Of a DNA stretch of 64,000 bases, positions 17,224 to 26,691 are shown piece by piece. Origin of the DNA: JAZGER01 sp036480335 (GTDB taxonomy: Bacteria > Pseudomonadota > Gammaproteobacteria > DSM-19610). The position numbers were made by a program, and so were the translations under genes. Location of the stretch: positions 32,630 through 96,629 of the forward strand of contig JAZGGH010000041.1 of assembly GCA_036480335.1 (NCBI GenBank), in the 5' to 3' direction. The notes under the pieces are model-generated. The model saw nothing but the letters and a program-made list of their open reading frames with translations. It was not told the DNA's origin and ran no database searches. How positions within the stretch are numbered: the stretch's first letter is position 1; each line of letters begins with the position of its first letter.

Positions 17224-19365
17224 CTATTGCAAAGGCATCTGCATAATCAATATTAAATCCTGAATGTTAATAACACCATCCGGTGATTCGGATGGATAAA
17301 CATCACCGTGCGCAAGCTCCAACTCGGTAGCAGCCAAGGCGCCCAACGTGACGCGTGTTGCAATTAAAACATCTGCGGCATTGATTAATCCATCCGGCGC
17401 GCCAAGTGGTGCAAGGTCGCCATCAGCAAAGTTAAAACTCAGGGGAATTGGATCACTGCCATCGATTAATCCATCACCATCGGAGTCGTCCGATAGCGGA
17501 TCAGTATCCTGTCCTGGTGTATAGGCTAAGGGATTACCATCGTAGGCAACTTCGGCAAAATCATCTAGTCCATCAGCATCAGTATCGGTGAGCAGAGTAT
17601 TGGTCCCGATTTGCATTTCTAGTGCATTGCTTAAGCCATCACCATCTATATCTGGATCGCAGACGTCGCCTTCGCCATCATTGTTTGCATCGAGTTGAGC
17701 AGGGTTAGGGAGAACAGGGCAGTTGTCATTGATATCTGCAATCCCATCACCATCCTGATCAGACTGGACTTCGAGTGATAGCAATATCTCATTGTCAGCT
17801 CGTTCAGGCTCCACTTCAGTTGCGCTAATCTGCAAGGTTTGCAATTGTGCGCCTGGCAGGTCTGCACTCAAATCAATTTGTATATCTGTACTGTTACCAT
17901 TTATGAGTACTCCCAAATCACAGGTGATTGTTCCTGCAGCATGACTACAGCTACCCTGACTTGCTGCAGCAGAAACAAAACCAATACCAGCCGGCAATAC
18001 ATCTGTAAATTGCACGAGACTCGCGTCATCGGGCCCTTGATTTGTTACAGTCACCGAATAAGTAAATACTTCGGCTTCAACGAGTGGATCAGGCGGTGAG
18101 GTCTGAACTTGTAGACTAAGATCAGCCTGAATGAGGCGCACAATCACCAGACCTTCATCGCGATCACCGATAATAATACTGCCGCTAGAAAAATAAGGGT
18201 AGACGCTCCATGCACCATCAAATGCAGTCAGAGAGTCTTTAGATGGGTGAGTATCTATATTTGCAACTTCCTGTAACTGCGCGTTAGCAAGATCGACAGG
18301 TTCAAGTATGCGCAAGCCTGTCGTATAGTTAGCGGCAAAGATGAGATCATTGTGAACGTAAAGATTGTGGTCGATTGATTGAACTTGGGCTTCATAAAAA
18401 CCGAGGTGGAATGGGTTATCCAGATCTGATACGTCCCAGATATGCGTGCGGGTAAAGTTAATATTGGGATTGTTGCGTTCATCCAACTCATCATTTGAGA
18501 TAAAATACATCTGGTCTTCCGTTAACCAGCCCTGATGAGTATAGGATGAATTCAGATATGGGACACGCGACAACATGACCGGTGAACTTTTATTGGTGAC
18601 ATCAACAACAGTCAAGGTATCTTCATTTGCACTGAATGCAATCTCGTTGCCTGTGTAGAAGACATCCGGTCCTTGATAAGTGACAACCTGCGTGTCGTGC
18701 GTATAACCATCACCGGCATAACCGCCTGCTAGCGTTGGGCTGGCTGGATTGCTGAGATCAAGAAAGTGCAGACCGCCACTGTACGTATTGGCGCCCACGA
18801 TGTATGCGAAACCGGTCATTTCGTTTATTGCAATGTTATGTGCTTTAGTAAATCCACTGTAGTGAGCCGTTTCTGTAAAGGCAATCGGTGGGTTAGTGAT
18901 AGTGCGCAGATTAGTAAGATCAAAGATCTGTAATCCATGACTGCCGTTATTATCCGAAACAATATAGGCATGATCAGCGTAAACCTTGACATCACGCCAG
19001 GCGGTTATGCCAGTATGGGTGGCTAAAGAGCCAAGATAAACAGGATTATAAGGATCAGTAATATCTACAAACGCTGTCCCGTCAGTGCGACTAACTAACG
19101 CATATTCTTTATTGTCTAATGCATCCGTCCAGCCCCAAATATCTGCGCCACGTATATTATTACCTGAACCACCGATATTTACATGTGGCAGCTGCGCCAT
19201 CAGCTCAATATTAAAAGCGGTGAACGGACCACCAGTTCCACCACCACCCAGACTCAGGTCACCTTTTTCAGAAATCGGATCGTCGTGAGCATGTGTGACA
19301 CCAGTTATAAAAAGCAGCCCTGAAGAAAGTAATGCGAGAATGAATATAGGAATTTGTCGTTGCAT
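17224..19365 (-). CDS. Secreted choice-of-anchor B protein with DUF11, calcium-binding repeats and dockerin-like C-terminus
   Basis: 713 residues. A signal peptide (ends near VTHAHDD) is followed by a beta-propeller-like LVIVD-repeat region (about 55-400). It carries the choice-of-anchor B family signature (IWGWTDALDNKEYALVSRTDG, FVDITDPYNPVYLGSL). A DUF11 domain (about 405-520) is followed by thrombospondin type-3 calcium repeats rich in DxDxDGxxD (about 535-640). The last 65 residues (GAPDGLINAADVLIATRV ... SPDGVINIQDLILIMQ) form two dockerin-like calcium loops. Probably secreted or cell-surface. Substrate and partner unknown; no cohesin is visible in this window. Confidence 0.85.
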   Translation of the reverse strand: MQRQIPIFILALLSSGLLFITGVTHAHDDPISEKGDLSLGGGGTGGPFTAFNIELMAQLPHVNIGGSGNNIRGADIWGWTDALDNKEYALVSRTDGTAFVDITDPYNPVYLGSLATHTGITAWRDVKVYADHAYIVSDNNGSHGLQIFDLTNLRTITNPPIAFTETAHYSGFTKAHNIAINEMTGFAYIVGANTYSGGLHFLDLSNPASPTLAGGYAGDGYTHDTQVVTYQGPDVFYTGNEIAFSANEDTLTVVDVTNKSSPVMLSRVPYLNSSYTHQGWLTEDQMYFISNDELDERNNPNINFTRTHIWDVSDLDNPFHLGFYEAQVQSIDHNLYVHNDLIFAANYTTGLRILEPVDLANAQLQEVANIDTHPSKDSLTAFDGAWSVYPYFSSGSIIIGDRDEGLVIVRLIQADLSLQVQTSPPDPLVEAEVFTYSVTVTNQGPDDASLVQFTDVLPAGIGFVSAAASQGSCSHAAGTITCDLGVLINGNSTDIQIDLSADLPGAQLQTLQISATEVEPERADNEILLSLEVQSDQDGDGIADINDNCPVLPNPAQLDANNDGEGDVCDPDIDGDGLSNALEMQIGTNTLLTDTDADGLDDFAEVAYDGNPLAYTPGQDTDPLSDDSDGDGLIDGSDPIPLSFNFADGDLAPLGAPDGLINAADVLIATRVTLGALAATELELAHGDVYPSESPDGVINIQDLILIMQMPLQ

Positions 19366-19656
19366 GCTTCTCTCCTGGATGAAACCAGATTATTCCATTT
19401 CATGATAATAACGAGACGCCCACCTCTTGAAAATTAAAGCTAACTCTATATTGTTCACAAATCAAGGATATGACGATTAAGGAGGTCATCATCTGCTACA
19501 GATAAAATTTGATGACATTTTTAATGCTCGTGAACGTCAACAAGATATCTTCACTCAGGAAAAGAAAACAAAAAAATACCGCTATTGGCAGCGGCAAGTA
19601 TAAACAGGATATTGAGGCTAGACCTCAACATCCTGAAGAGCTGGTTTCTCCGAATT
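19366..19656. other. Intergenic region with terminator and imperfect hairpin
   Basis: About 290 bases without a gene. It holds the upstream region of the choice-of-anchor B gene, the hairpin with poly-T at 19570-19596 (minus strand), and a second stem at 19606-19636. The second stem is 13 bp with one mismatch and a CTAGA loop, just after the stop of the GH49-like gene. No tRNA or small ORF was recognised. Confidence 0.6.
19570..19596 (-). terminator. Rho-independent terminator of the GH49-like gene
   Basis: On the minus strand CCGCT, a six-base loop, then AGCGG is followed by TA and a run of seven T. It lies about 60 bases past the stop of the gene ending at 19657. The stem is only 5 bp, so efficiency may depend on the neighbouring hairpin at 19606-19636. 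Confidence 0.65.
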
Positions 19657-22215
19657 TTATCTGGAAAACACCACGTTAGAAACATTTCCAGCGGTGAACA
19701 GGCCTCTACCATCTTTCTTACTTGTCAGTTTATTCTGACTATCAATCACCACACCATTCACTTTCAGGCCTTTAAAATGAATGTTGTTAATGCTGCCGCC
19801 CTTATTTCCGTAAAGTGTACTTTGATGATACGGAACAGACGCCAACTGGATGTTTTCAAAAGTCAGGCCGTCAATTACCTTACTTGCCTCAAGTCTTGGG
19901 TCACCCCAATAGACAATCTTGTTTGGGTCATTAGCGGCGGCGTGCGAACTTACCATGCGCAAACCCATCAGACGGTATAGATATTTCTCTTCAATGCGGA
20001 TATCGCGGAAGATCGATGCCTTGAAGGCTCGGTTCCGGTTAAAGCCCATTGAGCTGAAGATGGCACTTGTGCTGCGCAATTCCGGCTGATCCGACTCACT
20101 GGGGCTGTAATCGTTAAACACATCGCTGTGGATAATATCAATATCAGAGACCTGATTATTCTGGGATACCAGGGTGAGTTTCCAGGCAAACTTGAATACG
20201 GCACCGGCAGTCTGCTGCCAGATGACCATGCGTCTTACGGTCTGCTTACCATAATACAGTTTAATATTATCATCTTGAACCTTGATAAAACTGTCTTCAA
20301 TCGTGGAATTGGTACCCGCCGTGATGCCATCATTTCGATGACTCCAGCTAAATAGCTTCACATTACGAATGAGGGTGTTATTACTGTAACTGACAATACA
20401 GGAACGTAATGGATCGGTAATCGTAATCCCTTCAATGAGAATATTCTGTCCGCGACGACCACTGGAGAAATCAATACTGTGGTTTTGCCACTGATTGGTC
20501 TCAGATTGATCATCTGTCAGGCCGATACCCGAAAGAACACCACGCCCACGAACAGTCACGTTTTGTGCGTGTCTCGCTTCTGAATAAAACGTGCCAATAA
20601 CGAAAGCGCCGCCGGCAAGATACACTTCGGTGTTATCCGGAATTTTGTAATGCTTACCAATACGGTGCAGCCCCGGGCCAAAATAAATCACGCCAGCAGC
20701 AGAGGGTGAAGGAATGTTTTTCTCCAGTGGATTGGCAAACACAAACAGCGGGTGTTTGACAATCTTCTTGGTAATTTTACCACCACCCCTGATCGATTCA
20801 GAAATAGTCAGATTTTCATCAATTTCGACAGAAATCTGCGCCGCTCTGGTGAGACTGAATTTACAGCTACTTCCCTGAATCACGGGTTTGATATTCAATG
20901 ATAGCGGTCTAACAACACAACTCTGAATAGTCCGGCCATCCTGGCGACTGGCTTCAATATTCACAGAACCTGCAAAGGAAAAGTTTGTCCAGTGATTGGC
21001 TTTCTGCATATAGTCAAGCGTACCGGCCCAGCCTGGCTTGGAGTCATTAGTACTCTTGTAGACAAATGCATTATAGTTTTGACCGTTCTGGGACACCTTA
21101 ACGGTAAAACGATCTGATTTGTATTGCTGCACGCCACTGTAAACAACAAGCGTTCCGTCTGGCGACTCTATGACTGGGTTTGCAGGTGGTTGCGTTGGCC
21201 GTGGTGTTACTGGAGGCGTCGGTTTGGTGACTTTCACCGGTGCTGACAGACGATGATTCTTGACAGTTAACTTCGAATAACTGACCAGAGCAGGATTATC
21301 AGCAGCACTGGCCTTAATCGTTGCCTGGCAGGATTTCCCGGACACCTCTTTCGGCGGATAGTACATGCCACTGCGTTTAAGAATTTTTCCGCATCCGCTC
21401 ATCGACCAGAACACTTTATTCTGCGCAGATGAAATACTGTTACCACTCCATCCTGCAAAGAACTGTAAACTCTGATTTGATTTGATTGCTGGTGCTGCGG
21501 GTGAAACCTTGAGTGTTTTGACTGCTGCATTGGTTGCGCCGACGCTGTGACTCTTAACAGTAATTTGGGCAGTACTTATCTGTTTGGGGTTATTAATAGC
21601 GCTGACCGTGATCGTTGCCTGGCAGGATTTGCCTGGCACTTCTTTCGGCGGATAATACATTCCGCTACGTTTGAGGATCTTGCCGCAGCCAGTCAATGAC
21701 CAGAATACATTCTGCTGAGCTGAGCTTTTGCTATTCGCCCAGGTAGCCAGAAACTGCTGGCTCTGGTTCGACCTGATTTCGGGCGCCTTCGGTGAGATCT
21801 GAACAGATTGCGACTGGAAACTGCCTGAAGTAGCTGACCTGTTATTCTGTACGGTGATGATTGAAAACCCAGCGCGACCAGGATCATCAATAAAGCTGGC
21901 CTTGATAATTGCCTGGCAGGAATTGCCCGTGATTTCTTTCGGAGGATAGTACATTCCACTGCGCTTGAGAATTTTCCCGCAGCCCGATAAGGACCAGAGC
22001 ACACTCTTCTGTGCGGATGCCTTGCCAGCACTGTTTTCCCAGGCTGCAAAAAACTGCATGCTTTCATTTGACTGGATATTTACCGTCTGGGGCGATAACA
22101 GGATTGCCCGAGCCTGAGCTGCATTGGTTGCAAAAACAAAGCCAGAGCAGAGTATCACCATGCTGAGAATTTTTATCGTTACAATACGCAATTTAGTGAT
22201 CGAAAATACATCCAT
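19657..22215 (-). CDS. Secreted right-handed beta-helix glycoside hydrolase, GH49-like, with three Ig-like repeats
   Basis: 852 residues. A signal or anchor segment (about 10-35) is followed by three near-identical Ig-like repeats (about 37-123, 133-220, 232-315). Each carries W-S-x-[ST]-GCGKILKRSGMYYPPKE plus a second Cys (SCQA), suggesting a disulfide in each. After a Pro-rich linker comes a beta-sandwich (about 345-480), then a parallel beta-helix (about 485-840). Pointers to GH49 (dextranase/isopullulanase) are FANPLE, YFGPGLHRIG and VQDDNIKLYYG, where the adjacent Asp pair fits the catalytic acids. The substrate is therefore probably an alpha-glucan, but pectinase-like GH28 relatives cannot be excluded. 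Confidence 0.75.
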   Translation of the reverse strand: MDVFSITKLRIVTIKILSMVILCSGFVFATNAAQARAILLSPQTVNIQSNESMQFFAAWENSAGKASAQKSVLWSLSGCGKILKRSGMYYPPKEITGNSCQAIIKASFIDDPGRAGFSIITVQNNRSATSGSFQSQSVQISPKAPEIRSNQSQQFLATWANSKSSAQQNVFWSLTGCGKILKRSGMYYPPKEVPGKSCQATITVSAINNPKQISTAQITVKSHSVGATNAAVKTLKVSPAAPAIKSNQSLQFFAGWSGNSISSAQNKVFWSMSGCGKILKRSGMYYPPKEVSGKSCQATIKASAADNPALVSYSKLTVKNHRLSAPVKVTKPTPPVTPRPTQPPANPVIESPDGTLVVYSGVQQYKSDRFTVKVSQNGQNYNAFVYKSTNDSKPGWAGTLDYMQKANHWTNFSFAGSVNIEASRQDGRTIQSCVVRPLSLNIKPVIQGSSCKFSLTRAAQISVEIDENLTISESIRGGGKITKKIVKHPLFVFANPLEKNIPSPSAAGVIYFGPGLHRIGKHYKIPDNTEVYLAGGAFVIGTFYSEARHAQNVTVRGRGVLSGIGLTDDQSETNQWQNHSIDFSSGRRGQNILIEGITITDPLRSCIVSYSNNTLIRNVKLFSWSHRNDGITAGTNSTIEDSFIKVQDDNIKLYYGKQTVRRMVIWQQTAGAVFKFAWKLTLVSQNNQVSDIDIIHSDVFNDYSPSESDQPELRSTSAIFSSMGFNRNRAFKASIFRDIRIEEKYLYRLMGLRMVSSHAAANDPNKIVYWGDPRLEASKVIDGLTFENIQLASVPYHQSTLYGNKGGSINNIHFKGLKVNGVVIDSQNKLTSKKDGRGLFTAGNVSNVVFSR
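21240..22110 (-). repeat. Three tandem Ig-like coding repeats inside the GH49-like gene
   Basis: Three in-frame copies of an approximately 85-95-codon unit. The GCGKILKRSGMYYPPKE core is identical in all three at the protein level and nearly so at the DNA level, while the flanks vary. Such repeats usually extend a carbohydrate-active domain from the surface, and can expand or contract by recombination. Confidence 0.8.
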
Positions 22216-22480
22216 TTCTTGCCCAACTTACAGTTAATGGTAATTCCGCAGTTAAAAGCAATAATCAAGCCAATATAAATATTGTGCGCACTATCAAAGA
22301 TTTCGCTCCAATGAGTGGTGTATAAGGCAGCACAGGGCGCCCTGACTGTCTCCTATTTGAAACAGGCTCGATTATATATTTATATTTTACTGTAGATACA
22401 CGGAATTCACTGTCGTCATTTAGAGACAGTAGATGTCGCGGAGTAACGACGGGTGATGGTTTTCACCACTGGATGTTTGG

Positions 22481-23359
22481 CTAATGCCTTGTTTTTGAAA
22501 GATCTACTACTGTATTTTCAAAAAACAATAACTGACTATCTACGGCATCAAAACTGTACTGTCTGCCGCAAAACTCACATTGCACGTCAATCGTCTCCTG
22601 CTCTTCCATAATCGATTTCACCTCTGCGGCACCCAGTCCCTGCAAGACCGCCCTGATTCTGTCACGTGAGCAGGGACAGAAAAAAATCACAGTCTGAGCC
22701 TTGAATAACCTGACATCTTCTTCATTAAACAGGCGATACAATAACTGTGTTGCCGGCAAATCAAGTAATTCCTGATTTGTGACAGTTTCAGTCAGAAAGG
22801 TCTCGCGCCGCCAGGCATCATTATCACAAGTTTCTCCTGGCAATTGTTGCAATAATAAACCGGCGGCGGACTTTCCATCACAGGTCAGCCAAAGCCGCGT
22901 TGTCAGTTGCTCGGACTGCCTGAAATAAGCATCCAGCGATGCCGATATACTGTTGCCCTCAATCTCTACAATACCCTGATAGCGTTCTTTTCCTTCACCA
23001 GAATCAATAGTGATAACGAGTTTGGCGGCGCCCAGCAACGTCGCATAGTCTACAGCTTCAACCATTCCATCTTGCCACTTTGCCAGGCCACGAACACTTT
23101 TGTCTGCTGCCACTTGTACCAACAGCAGGGATACAGGACCATCGCCCTGTATCTGTAAATGCAGAAAACCGGAATATTTTATCGTCGCCGCCAACAGCGA
23201 TGCTGCCGCTAATAGTTCACCCAACAAACACCTGACTGGCAATGGGTAACTCTGATTTTCAAACACGGCGAAACAGGCATCATCAAGATGCACCCATTCG
23301 CCACGCACATTGGTCTGCTCAAACACAAACCGCAGCAAGCTGTCTTTTTCTGGCACCAT
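22481..23359 (-). CDS. hslO: Redox-regulated chaperone Hsp33
   Basis: 292 residues. The cytosolic holdase is activated by disulfide formation. The C-terminal zinc-binding redox switch is intact: CPC near 227-229 and CEFC near 258-261. The N-terminal domain (LLRFVFEQTNVRGEWVHLDDA, YPLPVRCLLGELLAAASLLAATIKYSGFLHLQIQGDGPVSLLLVQ) matches the family. It follows gatB by 18 bases, so is likely read from the gatCAB transcript. 22216-22480 downstream shows no further gene. Confidence 0.96.
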   Translation of the reverse strand: MVPEKDSLLRFVFEQTNVRGEWVHLDDACFAVFENQSYPLPVRCLLGELLAAASLLAATIKYSGFLHLQIQGDGPVSLLLVQVAADKSVRGLAKWQDGMVEAVDYATLLGAAKLVITIDSGEGKERYQGIVEIEGNSISASLDAYFRQSEQLTTRLWLTCDGKSAAGLLLQQLPGETCDNDAWRRETFLTETVTNQELLDLPATQLLYRLFNEEDVRLFKAQTVIFFCPCSRDRIRAVLQGLGAAEVKSIMEEQETIDVQCEFCGRQYSFDAVDSQLLFFENTVVDLSKTRH

Positions 23360-23377
23360 ACCTAACTCGAAAGGCGA

Positions 23378-24814
23378 TTATCGCCCGAGTAACTTCCTGA
23401 GAAGTTTGTTCACCTCGCCCGGATTTGCTTTACCCTGCGTCTGTTTCATTACCTGGCCGACAAAAAAGCCCAGCAACTTATCCTGACCCGCCTGGTATTG
23501 CTCCACCTGTTTCGAATTATCATCGAGAATTGTCTGGATGATTTTTTCAATCTCGCCGCTATCAGTAATCTGCTTCAGACCTTTTTGCTCAATGACCGTA
23601 TCCGCATCCCCTTCTCCTGCCCACATGGCTTCAAAAACCTGCTTGGCAATCTTTCCGGAAATGGTGTTGTCCTTGACGCGTTTCAATAATCCACCGAGCT
23701 GCGAAGCATTCACAGGGCTTGCAGAAATATCCAGGCCCTTTTTGTTTAATTCTCCAGACAGCTCGCTCATCACCCAGTTTGCTGACAATTTACTTTCACC
23801 ACCAGATGCATCGACGGTTTGCTCAAAGAAATCGGCAAGTGCCCTGTTGCTGGTAAGAATGCCGGCATCTGCCTGTGACAGATCAAACTCAGACTGAAAA
23901 CGCGCACACTTTGCATCCGGTAATTCCGGCAAATCTGCACGCACAGCTTCAATAAATGCCTCATCAATTTCTATCGGTAACAGGTCAGGATCAGGAAAAT
24001 AGCGGTAATCGTTGGAATCTTCCTTGCTACGCATGGAGCGGGTTTCATTTTTGCCTGCATCATACAAGCGTGTCTCCTGAAAGACTTTACCGCCGCCTTC
24101 GAGCACGTCAATCTGACGTTGCACTTCAAAATTAATCGCCCGCTCAACAAAGCGAAAGGAATTAATATTTTTTATTTCAGCGCGCGTACCTAATTCTTCC
24201 TGTCCTTTTGGCCGCATGGAGACATTCGCATCACAACGAAATGATCCTTCCTGCATATTGCCGTCACAAATACCCAGATACGTTACCAGCGCATGGATTT
24301 TCTTCATGTAGGCCACCGCTTCTTTTGCGGAACGCAGATCAGGCTCGGAAACAATCTCCAGCAGCGGTGTACCGGCGCGGTTAAGATCAATGCCCGTTGC
24401 ACCCTGAAAATCTTCATGCAAGGATTTGCCTGCATCTTCTTCCAGATGCGCACGCGTGATACCGATACGTTTGCTTTCACCGGCTTCAAGATCTATATCC
24501 AGATAACCCCCATGCACAATCGGCAATTCAAACTGGCTAATCTGGTAGCCTTTGGGCAGATCCGGATAAAAATAGTTTTTACGTGCAAAGACCGAGCGTC
24601 GCGCAACCGTTGAATTTGTCGCCACCCCAAACCTGGCAGCCATCCAGACAACCTTTTCATTCAAAACTGGCAACACACCCGGCAGACCGAGATCAACGGC
24701 GCAGGCCTGAGTGTTGGGTTCTGCACCATAAGCCGTTGAGGCGGCAGAAAAAATTTTGCTCTTAGTGGCCAACTGGGCATGAATTTCGAGGCCGATTACC
24801 GTTTCCCATTCCAT
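23378..24814 (-). CDS. gatB: Aspartyl/glutamyl-tRNA amidotransferase subunit B
   Basis: 478 residues. It is the kinase/amidotransferase subunit that phosphorylates Glu-tRNA(Gln) or Asp-tRNA(Asn) before amidation. The N-terminus (MEWETVIGLEIHAQLATKSKIFS), the zinc-site region, LPKGYQISQFELPIV, and the C-terminal YqeY-like helical domain ending in PGEVNKLLRKLLG are typical. Full length. Presence of GatCAB implies misacylating GluRS or AspRS in this organism. Confidence 0.98.
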   Translation of the reverse strand: MEWETVIGLEIHAQLATKSKIFSAASTAYGAEPNTQACAVDLGLPGVLPVLNEKVVWMAARFGVATNSTVARRSVFARKNYFYPDLPKGYQISQFELPIVHGGYLDIDLEAGESKRIGITRAHLEEDAGKSLHEDFQGATGIDLNRAGTPLLEIVSEPDLRSAKEAVAYMKKIHALVTYLGICDGNMQEGSFRCDANVSMRPKGQEELGTRAEIKNINSFRFVERAINFEVQRQIDVLEGGGKVFQETRLYDAGKNETRSMRSKEDSNDYRYFPDPDLLPIEIDEAFIEAVRADLPELPDAKCARFQSEFDLSQADAGILTSNRALADFFEQTVDASGGESKLSANWVMSELSGELNKKGLDISASPVNASQLGGLLKRVKDNTISGKIAKQVFEAMWAGEGDADTVIEQKGLKQITDSGEIEKIIQTILDDNSKQVEQYQAGQDKLLGFFVGQVMKQTQGKANPGEVNKLLRKLLGR

Positions 24815-24829
24815 CTTGAATAATACCTG

Positions 24830-26281
24830 TTAATAATTCGCTGGGGATTGTGTGTGCCAGTCTGTTACCTGCTGGTACTGGTGTGCCGCATTCAGAAGTC
24901 GGGATTCATCGAAATAATTCCCGATTAATTGCAAGCCAACCGGCAACCCTGCAACGAAACCAGCAGGTATCGACATACCCGGCAAACCGGCCAGGTTGGC
25001 AGCAATGGTATAGATATCCGACAGGTACATAGTCACCGGATCATCAGCTTTTTCACCCAGGCGAAATGCCGTTGTCGGCGATGTTGGCCCCAGAATAACA
25101 TCGACTTCTTTAAAAGCCTGCATGAAATCATCCCGAATCAGATGCCTGACCTGCTGTGCCTTCAAATAATAGGCATCGTAGTAACCCGATGATAATGCGA
25201 AGGTGCCGATCATAATACGGCGTTTTACTTCCGGCCCAAATCCCTCGCCCCGCGAACGGGTGTAGAGATCGTCAAGATCTCTCGGATTTTCGCAACGGTA
25301 GCCAAAGCGAACGCCATCAAAACGCGACAGATTCGATGAACATTCTGCCGGCGCTACGACATAATAAGCGGGTACCGACAGGTGAGTATTAGGCAGGCTG
25401 ATTTCCTTAATGGTTGCACCGAGTTTTTTATATTCTTCAATCGCTGCTTCAATCACCGTCGCCACATCGGCATCCAGTCCCTGATCAAAATATTCCTTTG
25501 GCAGTCCAATTGTCAGGCCTTGCAATGTGTTGCCCAGCGCGGCAGTGTAATCATCCACCGGGCGATCAATACTGGTCGAGTCGCGCGGATCAAAGCCCGC
25601 CATAGCTCCCAGCATGATGGCGGCATCTTCAGCAGAACGCGTCATCGGCCCGGCCTGATCCAGGCTGGAGGCAAAGGCGATCATGCCGTAACGTGACACA
25701 CGGCCGTAGGTCGGTTTGATGCCGGTAATCCCACACAGGGCTGCCGGCTGACGAATTGAGCCACCGGTATCTGTACCTGTTGCTGCTGGAGCAAAACGCG
25801 CTGCGACTGCCGCCGCCGATCCACCGGAGGAACCGCCCGGCACTCGCTCTCTGTCCCAGGGATTGGCGATCGGGCCGTAATAGCTTGTTTCGCTGGATGA
25901 GCCCATGGCAAACTCGTCCATATTGGTCTTACCAAGCATCACAGCACCTGCCTGCTGCAGGCTTTCGGTAACCGCTGCATCGTAGGGTGCCGGGAAATTA
26001 TCCAGCATTTTCGAACCGCAACTGGTTCTCACGCCCCGGGTACAGAAAATATCCTTATGGGCAAAGGGAATACCTGTCATCGGCCCTGCATTGCCTTCTT
26101 TCAAGCGGATATCCGCCTGCCTGGCGGCCTGCAGCGCTGGCTTCCTGGTCAGGGTTACCATGCAATTGAGCTGCCCATCCATTTCTTCTATCCGATCCAG
26201 CAAGCTCGTTGTCAATTCTTCACTGGAGAAATCACCAGCACGCAAGTCAGCGCCAAGTTCCGCTATTGTTTTTCGATGCAT
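24830..26281 (-). CDS. gatA: Aspartyl/glutamyl-tRNA amidotransferase subunit A (glutaminase)
   Basis: 483 residues. An amidase-signature hydrolase that releases ammonia from glutamine. The catalytic Lys is in GIPFAHKDIFCTRGV (about residue 76). The Ser-rich motif GGSSGGSAAAVAA and GTDTGGSIRQPAALCGITG supply the cis-Ser and the nucleophile. C-terminal GLPGMSIPAGFVAGLPVGLQLIG is intact. It lies between gatC (13 bases) and gatB (15 bases). Confidence 0.98.
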   Translation of the reverse strand: MHRKTIAELGADLRAGDFSSEELTTSLLDRIEEMDGQLNCMVTLTRKPALQAARQADIRLKEGNAGPMTGIPFAHKDIFCTRGVRTSCGSKMLDNFPAPYDAAVTESLQQAGAVMLGKTNMDEFAMGSSSETSYYGPIANPWDRERVPGGSSGGSAAAVAARFAPAATGTDTGGSIRQPAALCGITGIKPTYGRVSRYGMIAFASSLDQAGPMTRSAEDAAIMLGAMAGFDPRDSTSIDRPVDDYTAALGNTLQGLTIGLPKEYFDQGLDADVATVIEAAIEEYKKLGATIKEISLPNTHLSVPAYYVVAPAECSSNLSRFDGVRFGYRCENPRDLDDLYTRSRGEGFGPEVKRRIMIGTFALSSGYYDAYYLKAQQVRHLIRDDFMQAFKEVDVILGPTSPTTAFRLGEKADDPVTMYLSDIYTIAANLAGLPGMSIPAGFVAGLPVGLQLIGNYFDESRLLNAAHQYQQVTDWHTQSPANY

Positions 26282-26294
26282 TTTTACAATTATC

Positions 26295-26576
26295 CTATTC
26301 GATCACTTTCGGAACAAGATAGAGGCCGGCCTCTATCTCCGGCGCTACCTGCTGAAAGCTGTCGCGCTGATTGGTCTCGGTCACTTCATCCGGCCGCAGG
26401 CGCTGGCTTTCATTGAAAGGATGCGCCAGTGGCGTCACGCCAGTCGTATCTACCGCATTCAATTGTTCAACAAAATCGAGGATGCGGGTCAGATTTTCTG
26501 CGTAAGCCGTATGCTCCTTCGCATCTACCCCAAGACGGGCCAGATGTGCAATTTTTGTAATTTCTTCAGTATCCAT
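26295..26576 (-). CDS. gatC: Aspartyl/glutamyl-tRNA amidotransferase subunit C
   Basis: 93 residues from the ATG at 26576 (MDTEEITKIAHLARLGVDAKE), the family start; the longer frame to 26639 overlaps the promoter zone. The small subunit stabilises GatA-GatB. The C-terminal LRPDEVTETNQRDSFQQVAPEIEAGLYLVPKVIE is typical. It is divergent from mreB, with 115 bases between the starts. Confidence 0.96.
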   Translation of the reverse strand: MDTEEITKIAHLARLGVDAKEHTAYAENLTRILDFVEQLNAVDTTGVTPLAHPFNESQRLRPDEVTETNQRDSFQQVAPEIEAGLYLVPKVIE

Positions 26577-26691
26577 CAGTAAATTCCTGATAATTTGATG
26601 CAAGCATGTAAAAGTAGCACAGATGATCCCTTGCCCCAACTCCTTGTGATTGTTAGATTACACTCTTTTGGTATTCGGAAAATCTGCGCCC

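Noticed and set aside
19606..19636. 13-bp imperfect hairpin after the GH49-like gene
   Set aside because: No following T run on either strand; may assist the adjacent terminator but is not one on its own.
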